A stretch of 64,000 bases of DNA from Apodemus sylvaticus (lineage: Eukaryota; Chordata; Mammalia; Rodentia; Muridae), in assembly GCF_947179515.1 (NCBI RefSeq), contig NC_067472.1:166561275-166625274 (forward strand), given 5' to 3'. Positions 56,899 through 64,000 of this stretch are shown here, piece after piece; positions within the stretch are counted from its first letter, which is position 1, and the number at the start of each line of letters is the position of its first letter. The translations under genes were made by a program, and so were the position numbers. A model generated the notes under the pieces. It made no database searches. It was not told the origin of the DNA and saw only the letters and a program-made list of their open reading frames with translations.

Positions 56899-59800
56899 TC
56901 ATTTAAAGAAATTCAGAAGAATATGGCTCAACAGAGAGAAGCCAATAAAGAGGAAATGCAAAAATCACTTAAAGAAATGCAGAAGAAATTGGGTCAACAG
57001 GCAGAACTCATGAAAGAGGAAACACAAAAATCTCTTAAAGCACTACAGGAAAACACAAACAAGTGAAGGAACTGAGCAAAACCATCCAGAATCTAAAAAC
57101 AGAAGTATAAATGACTAAGAAATCACAAAGGGAAAAAACTTTGGAGATAGAAAACCTTGGGAAGAAATCAGGGGTCATAGATGTAAATATCAACAACAGA
57201 ATACAAGAGATAGAAGAAAGAATCTCAGATGCCAAAGATACCATAGAAAGCATTGACTCAACAGTCAAAGAAAATGCAAAATGCAAAAAGCTTGTAACCC
57301 AAAATATCTAGGAAATCCAGGACACAATGAGAAGACCAAACCTAAAGATTTCAGGTATAGATAAGAGTGAACATTTACAACTTAAAGGGCCAGCAAATCT
57401 CTTCAACAAAATTATGGAAGCAAACTAACCTAACTTAAAGAGAGAGATGCCCATGAACACACAAGAAGCCTACAGAACTCCAAACAGACTGGACCAGAAC
57501 AGAAATAACTCCCATCACACAATAATCAAAACCCCAAAAGTACTGAAAAAAGAAAAAAATATTAAAGGAAGTAAGAGAAAAAGGCCAAGTAATACATAAA
57601 GGAAGACCTATCAGAATTACACCAGACTTCTCACCAGAGACCAAGATAGATAGAAGATCCTGGGCAGATCTCATACAGACTCTAAGAGAACACAAATGCC
57701 AGCCAAGACTACAATACCCAGCACAACTTCCAATCACCATAGATGGAGAAACCAAGATATTCCATGATAAAACCAAATTTACATAATACCTTTCCACAAA
57801 CCCAGACATACAAAGGATAATAGGTGGAAAACTCCAATACAAGGAGGAAATATACACCCTGGAAAAGGCAAGAGAGAAACCTTCTTTCATCAAACCCAAA
57901 AGAAGATAACCACTCAAACATAAAAATAACATCAAAAATAACAGGAAGTTATAATCACTATTCCTTAATATCTTGTAACATCAATGGACTCAATTCCCTA
58001 GTACAAAGACATAGACTAACAGACTGGATACATAAACAGGACCCTACATTTTGCTGCATACAAGAAGCACACTTCAATGTCAAAGAAAAACACTACCTCA
58101 GAGTAAAAGGCTGGAAAACAATTTTTTTTAATATTTTTATTTTCTATATTATTTGTTTACATTCCAAATGATTTCCCCTTTCCCGGATCCCCCCTCCCCA
58201 TGTGTCCCATAAACCTTCTTCTCTCCGTTCCTTCTCCAATCACCTCCCTCCTTTTTCTCTGTCCTTATAATCCCCTCCAATGCTAGATCAATCCTTTCCA
58301 GGATCAGGACCCTCTCCATACTTCTTCATGGGAGTCATTTGTTATGCGATTTGTGCCTTGGGTATTCAGGGCTTCTGGGCTAATTAATATCCACTTATCA
58401 GAGATTGCATTCCATGTGTATTCTTTTGTGATTGGGTTACCTCAATTAGGATGATATTTTCCAGATCAAATAATTTGCCTAAAAATTTTGTGAATTCATT
58501 GTTTCTAATTGCTGAGTAGTATTTCATTGTGTAAATATACCACATTTTCTGTATCCATTCCTCATTTGAGGGGAATCTGGGTTCTTTCCAGCTTCTGGCT
58601 ATTATAAATAAGGCTGCTATGAACATAATGGAGCATGTGTCTTTATTGCATGCTGGGGAATCCTTTGGGTATATGCCCAGGAGATGTATAGCAGGGTCCT
58701 CCGGAAGTGTCATGTCCAGTTTTCTGAGGAACCTCCAAACTGATTTTCAAAGTGGTTGTACCATCTTATAGCCCCACCAGCAGTGGAAGAGTGTTCCTCT
58801 TTCTCCACATCCTCGCCAACACCTGCTGTCTCCTGAGTTTTTGACCTTAGCCATTCTGACTGGGTGTAAGGTGAAATCTCAGGGTGGGGAAAACAATTTT
58901 AAAAGCAAGTGGTCTCAGGAAACAAGTCAGAGTAGCCATTCTAATACCAGATAAAATTGACTTTCAACCTAAAGTCATCAAAAGGGATACAGAAGAATAC
59001 TTTTTTTTTGGTCAAAGGAAAAATCCAGCAAGAAGAACTCTGAATTCTGAGGCACCCTCTTTTATACAAGAAACTTTACTAAAGCTCAAAGCACACATTG
59101 CACCTGATACAATAATTGTGGTTGAGTTAAACACTCCACTCTCCGCAAAGGACCAATCAGGAAAACAGAAACTAAACAGGGACACAGTGAAAGTAATTGA
59201 AACTTTGGACCAATTGGATTTAACAGATATATAGGGAACATTTCATCCTAAAGCAAAAGAATATACCTTTTTCTCAGCACCCCATGGCACCTTCTCCAAA
59301 GTCAAGCATATAATTGGTCACAATACAGACCTCAACTGATATAAGAAGTTCAAACTAATCCCATGTCTCCTATCAGATCACTATGGAGTAAGAGTGGTCT
59401 TCAACAGTAACAAAAACAAGAAAATCCCATATAAATATGGAAGCTGAACAATACTCTACTCAATGATAATTTGGTCAAGTAAGAAATAAAGAAAGAAATC
59501 AAAGACTTTCTAGAATTTAATGAAAATGAAGGCACAACATACCCAAATTTATGGGACTCAACAAAAGCAGTGCTAAGAGGAAAACTCATAGCCCCGAGTG
59601 CCTCCAAAAAGAAACTCAAGAGTGCATACACTAGCAGTTTAATGGCACTCCTGAAAGCCCTGGAACAAAAAGAATCTAATTAACCCAAGAGGAGTAGAAG
59701 ACAGGAAATCATCAAACTCAGGTCTGAATTCAATCAAATAGAAACAAAGAGAACCATACAAAGAATCAACAAAATCAGGAGCTGGTTCTTTGAGAAAATC

Positions 59801-60101
59801 AACATGATAGATATTTCCTTAGACAGACTTATCAGAGGGCACATAGACAGTATCCAAATTAACAAAATTCGAAATGAAAAGGGAGATGTAACAACAGAAT
59901 CTGAGAAAATTCAAGAAATTATCAGATCCTACTACAAAAACCAATATTCAGCACAACTGGAGAATCTAGAGGAAATGGACAACTTCCTAGAAAGTTATCA
60001 AATAGATTATCTAAACAGTCCCGTAACCCCTACAGAAATAGAAGTGATCATTGAAAGTTTTCCAACCAAAAAAAGCACAGGACCAGATGGTTTTATTGCA
60101 G
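56899..60101 (+). mobile_element. Truncated L1 (+), ORF1 to early RT, with nested L1
   Basis: Starts in the ORF1 coiled coil (atttaaagaaattcagaaga) and ends in ORF2 before the RT catalytic block (gaccagatggttttattgca, 60101). ORF1 is at 56899-57865, ORF2 endonuclease from about 57945. It lacks both a 5' end and a 3' end, so the right edge is a later break rather than an L1 tail. It is interrupted by the L1 at 58126-58887. Stops are frequent. Confidence 0.9.
58126..58887 (-). mobile_element. 762-bp 5'-truncated L1 (-) with 13-bp duplication
   Basis: Antisense L1 3' end with 3' UTR and the last 109 codons of ORF2 open (58384-58713). A perfect 13-bp target-site duplication, ggaaaacaatttt, lies at 58113-58125 and 58888-58900. 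The host L1 resumes exactly after it. Confidence 0.97.
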
Positions 60102-60147
60102 ACATCTTTGTAGAAAAATATAGAATAGCATGTTAAAATAGAATATT

Positions 60148-60420
60148 ATCATGGGAAATTATACTTACAAACTGGTAGGCATAAAAATATTTCTAAGTTG
60201 ATTGAAAGTGGAATTATAAATGTTTTCTGATAAAACTGAAGATTTACATTGAAAATATGTCTAACAAAATTCATGTAATATATAGAAAAGATTAGAATTG
60301 GCCATTTCATGGAAAATTATACAGATAAAATGGTAGGCATAAAAATATTTCTAGGTTGATGGAAAGTAGATTTTTAAACATTTTTCTGATAAGAGTTAAG
60401 ATTTACATGAAAAATATTTC
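60148..60420 (+). repeat. Diverged tandem duplication, 158-bp period
   Basis: The stretch ggtaggcataaaaatatttc occurs at 60174 and again at 60332. Flanking sequence matches over most of the unit (catggaaaattata, gatttacat, ttttctgataa), with visible divergence. About 1.7 units are present between two L1 fragments. No coding content. Confidence 0.88.
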
Positions 60421-62040
60421 TGTTAGTCTATGTCTTTATTGGGAATTGAGTCCATTAATAGTAAGAGATATTAAGGAATTGTGATTGTTGCTTCCTGTTA
60501 TTTTTAATGTTGTTTTATTTATGTTTGTGTGGTTACCTTTTTTGGGTTTGTTGGAAGAAGATTACTTTCTTCCATTTTATGGGTGTAGTTTCCCTCCTTG
60601 TATTGGTGTTTTCCATCTATTATTCTTTGTAGGGCTGGATTTGTGAAAAAATATTGTGTGAATTTGGTTTTATTGTGGAATATCTAGTTTTCTTCATCTA
60701 TAGTGATTGAGATTATTGCAGGGCATAGTAGTCTGGGCTGGCTTTTGTGTTCTTTTAGGGTTTGTATGAGATCTGCTCAAGATTTTCTAGCTTCTACCAT
60801 CTCTGGTGAGAAGTTTGGTGCAATTCTGATAGGTCTTCCTTTATAAGTTACTTAACTTTATTCCCTTACTGTTTTTAATATTCTTTCTTTTTTTAGTGCA
60901 CTTGGTGTTTTGATTATTATGTACCAGAAGACTTTCTGTTCTGCTTTAGCCTGTTTGGAGTTCGGTAGGATTCTTATATATCATGGGAATCTCTTTCTTT
61001 AGATTATGGAAGTTTTCTTCTATGATTGTGTTGAAGATATTTACTGTCCCTTTAAGTTGTCTTTGCTCTCTTTTATACCTATAATCTTTAGGTTTGGTCT
61101 TCTCATCGTGTCCTAGATTTCCTGGATGTTTTGGGTTATAAGATTTTTGCATTTTGCATTTTCTTTGACTGTTGAGTCAAGGTTTTATATATCTTCTGCA
61201 TCTGTGATTCTTTATTCTCTCTTGTATTCCATTGATGATACCTGCATCTATGACACCTGATTTCATTCTTAGGTTTTCTACCTCCAGAGTTGTCTCCCTT
61301 TGTGATTTCTTCATTGTTTCTACTTCCATTTTTAGATACTAGATGTTTTTGTTTAGTCTCTTCCCTTGTTTGTGTTTTCCCGTAATTCTTTAAGGGATTT
61401 TTGTGTTTCCTCTTGAAGGGCTAGTATCTGTTGACCCATGTTCTCCTGTATTTCTCTAGGGGAGTTATTTATGTCCTTCTTGAAGTCCTCTATCAGCATC
61501 AGGAAATGAATTTTTAAATCCATATCTTGCTTTCGTGGTGTGTTGGGGTATCTGGGACTTGCCGTGTTGGGAGAACGGGGTTCTGATGTTGCCAAGTAGC
61601 CTTGGTTTCTGATGGTAGGATTCTTGCACTTGCCTTTTGCCATCTCGTTATTTCGGGGGTTAGTTTGTCTTCCTATCTTTGGCAGGATATTGCCTGTACT
61701 GTGGGCCTGTAAGTCAGTGTCTGTACTCTTGGGTGACCAACACTCTTCTGGTAGGGTGTGTGCACAGAAGGCTGAGAGAATCCCTGACTCCTTGATGAAA
61801 ATGGTGGCAGGAAGTCTCGTGTCCCAGCTGCTGCTCCACCATTTGAATGCCCTATGTGCTCCTAGCTGTTCCTCTCTAGATAGATATTGGTGAGAAGGTA
61901 GAGATCTCACCTCCATACTCAGAGGTGAAACCGATGGTGGAGATCATTCTCTCCCTATGGGATGTGTAGAAAATGCTGTGGTGCTACTGGGCTCCCTGGG
62001 TGCCCTTCTTTTGAATTCTGTGTCTTGAAGTTCATCTAAA
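60421..62040 (-). mobile_element. L1 5' half (-): 5' UTR, ORF1, start of ORF2
   Basis: On the minus strand: 5' UTR (about 62040-61700), ORF1 from ATG near 61643 (MAKGKCKNPTIRNQGYLATS), coiled coil (to about 61200), RNA-binding part (60940-60600), and the first bases of ORF2 up to 60421. It lacks everything after that, including the 3' end, so it is a broken remnant rather than a complete insertion. The frame is open across the ORF1 start (61353-61916) and broken afterwards. Confidence 0.88.
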
Positions 62041-62329
62041 TTATACCCATTGGATAGGATTAGGAACTTTAGGAGTAAAAAATATTTTATATTTTTAATT
62101 TTTTGATTGTATGTGGACATCTGGTGTTTGGTCCTTTGTTATTTATTTTGGTAAAAGTTTTTTTTTTTTTTTGCCGCAATTTTAGAATTCCCAGATAGAT
62201 TATGGACTACATACTTGTCAGATATCTATGAGTTCCTAAAGAAAAAAAGAATAAGATGGAACATTTAGCTGATTAGATAGATTAATCAAAAGAGTGTATA
62301 ATCAAGGAGAGTAGTGTCCTGACAGGTGC

Positions 62330-62700
62330 ACTGCCTGGCTTTTGTGTCAACTTGACACAGCTGAAGTTACCATAGAGAGTGGAACTTCATGTGAGGTAAT
62401 GTCTCCATGAGATCCAGATGTAAGTTATTTTCTCAATTAATGATCAAGTGTAAGGGCCCATTGTGGTTGATGCCTTCCCTAGGCTGGTAGTGTTGGGTTC
62501 TATAAAAAACCAAGCTGAGCAAGGCAGAGAAAGTTTTCTAGTAAGAAACACCTCTCCATGGTCTCTGCATCAGGTCCTGTTTCCAATTCTGACTTCTTTT
62601 GGTGATCAACAGCAATGTGAAAGGTGTAAGCTGAATAAACCATTTCTTCTCCAATTTGTTTTCTTATACAGGAATGGAAACTTTGACTAAGACAACAGGG
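62330..62700 (+). repeat. Rodent interspersed repeat (possibly URR1-like)
   Basis: Contains ttttgtgtcaacttgacaca, tctccatgagatccagatgt, gggttctataaaaaaccaag and gtaagctgaataaaccattt. I recognise this wording as a common rodent interspersed repeat; assignment to the hAT-related URR1 group is from memory and not certain. No coding capacity. Confidence 0.55.
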
Positions 62701-64000
62701 GGTTAGCATTAGATGATTATTTGTAGAAGAGAACAAGTAGGTTCTGGTTGCTAGGACCACAAAGGCTTCCAGAGTGCTGTGGTTGCTGTGGTAAGGGAAA
62801 ATATTGGTCAGCGTGTTGTAGGTACAAGAGAGACATGAACTAAACTCTCACCACTGGAAAATGAAGAGTGGGGACTGTCATCTGAAGGCCTCACAGTAAT
62901 GCAAGCCATCATCCTTTAGCAAAACAGGAGGTACAAAGTGGACCAGGAAATCAAGACTAAATATTTCTGATATGATACATGCTACAGAAAGGAGTGTAGC
63001 TTTGGATTTGAGTGCAGATACCTTTCTTACACTATCCCTAAAACGTGAATTTTACAAGTTAACCACTGGTGTTTATGGTTCGTTACCTTTATGGAAAGTA
63101 TGACAATAGGAATAATCTTGGGAAGAAGTGGGTTAAATTCTTAAGGATTTATTGTGCATCCAAGTATAGTAGATTGGGATAGCAAAGAAGAAACAAAAAT
63201 CATGGCATATGTGGAAATGTAGATTTCAGTTGTTACAGGGCATTGAATTACTCAGCAGCTTTTGTTTCCTCATATCATAAGCAAGCACACTCCAGTTGAA
63301 ACAACAGGCTTTTTCATGATTACTAGAAATCATCTGGTCTGTCCTCAGAAGACCCAACCAGAAAATTCCACTTCAGATAAGATCTTACATCTCTCACCAA
63401 TTCAGTTTTGAATCACAGTTATAATACACACTCATATTTTCTTTCATATCCCTTTAACAAAAAATAGCAGATTGTAATACCAAGGGCACTACAGAGGTCA
63501 TAAAAATTTGACAGCACTAAGATCAATAAACAGGTTTTATAAGTAAAAAAAAATCTATCAAAATATCATATGGGGATAAAAGTAGTTTAAAATAATTTTG
63601 ACCGAGTAAATGCAGTAGTTGAATTTAAGTTGCTACTTAGTATGTATCATATTTTAGACTATGAAATTAAACACTTTCTTCTATGGAATGTAAAGCTGAT
63701 GATGCACACCGAATCATATTGTAATTCATATCTTAACGTATTCTGGTTAAAGAAAGTCAACCAACAGATTGAAAAACCGACCAAACAACCAAAGAATAAA
63801 CTAACAACCCATTCAACCAAACATCCAACTAAACATCCAGGGTAACGCACACCCAACCACACAACTAGCCAGCCAGCCACTCAACCAGGAAAACAACTAA
63901 ACAACCAAACCAACAACCTAATACAAATAAACTTGCCAACCCAGTAAATAATCCCATCTATTAAAAATCCTTTATATTTAGAATACAGGGAAGTAAGACT
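62701..64000. other. Unassigned stretch
   Basis: No recognised gene, L1, LTR or SINE. The small open frames here have no recognisable features. A degenerate AACC-rich array lies at 63757-63925. Confidence 0.5.
63757..63925 (+). repeat. Degenerate (AACC)n-type simple repeat
   Basis: Repeated caaccaa, ccaaaca, ccaactaaa and ccagccagccac words, with almost no G outside a few units. An old, interrupted tetranucleotide array. Confidence 0.8.

Noticed and set aside
1..64000. tRNA or rRNA genes
   Set aside because: I found no cloverleaf-like segments with both pol III boxes outside the B1 SINEs, and no rRNA-like blocks; this was a manual scan only.

Overview
The window looks like murid rodent nuclear DNA, most likely rat (Rattus). 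The case rests on dense L1 (LINE-1) copies whose young 3' ends carry a G-rich tract and close with a block reading catttgaaatgtaaataaa, on B1 SINEs, on rodent endogenous retrovirus (ERV) LTRs, and on a Mas-related GPCR (Mrgpr) pseudogene of the type that expanded in mouse and rat. It is A+T-rich, repeat-laden intergenic sequence. I found no intact host protein-coding gene, no tRNA or rRNA gene, and nothing prokaryotic. Nearly every long open frame is a piece of L1 or ERV, or a microsatellite translation.

Layout. 1-6449: near-full-length L1 (+) with an L1 3' end inserted in ORF1 and a B1 in ORF2. 6450-8440: A+T-rich block that recurs at 30370-38360. 8470-9792: old L1 ORF1 pieces split by an LTR-like insert. 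9793-10832: young L1 3' end (+). 10834-11066: unidentified coding-like stretch (-). 11067-14092: rearranged L1 (-) carrying two LTRs. 14093-14411: short L1 piece (+). 14412-20400: near-full-length L1 (-) with promoter monomers of about 200 bp. 20400-21837: mostly unassigned, one B1. 21838-26870: old L1 (+) split by a reverse L1 and by a solo LTR with a perfect 6-bp duplication. 26900-28345: old L1 3' end (-). 28869-38360: ERV-like LTR, primer-binding site and noncoding internal region, split by a full-length L1 (30606-37320) that has five 186-bp monomers and a perfect 14-bp target-site duplication.

38563-39035: LTR (-). 39036-42307: unassigned sequence with two large GA arrays. 42308-46152: one L1 insertion with a textbook 5' inversion (twin priming) and its own later 149-bp L1 insert. 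46377-47356: Mrgpr pseudogene (-). 47958-54656: ERV provirus (-) with two LTRs, tRNA-Lys-type primer site, dUTPase/protease, RT, integrase and env, but almost no gag. 55130-56220: old L1 3' UTR (+). 56899-60101: L1 (+) split by a 762-bp reverse L1. 60148-60420: a 158-bp tandem duplication. 60421-62040: L1 5' half (-). 62041-64000: an interspersed repeat near 62330-62700 and otherwise unassigned sequence.

The only host-gene trace with a known identity is the Mrgpr pseudogene. The rest is a layered record of retrotransposition whose insertion order can be read from nesting and target-site duplications. I did not find a new biological system. The best leads are an unusually long (about 125 bp) duplication around an L1 tail, two L1 copies with inversions, an apparently templated insertion inside the Mrgpr pseudogene, and a gag-less mosaic ERV.
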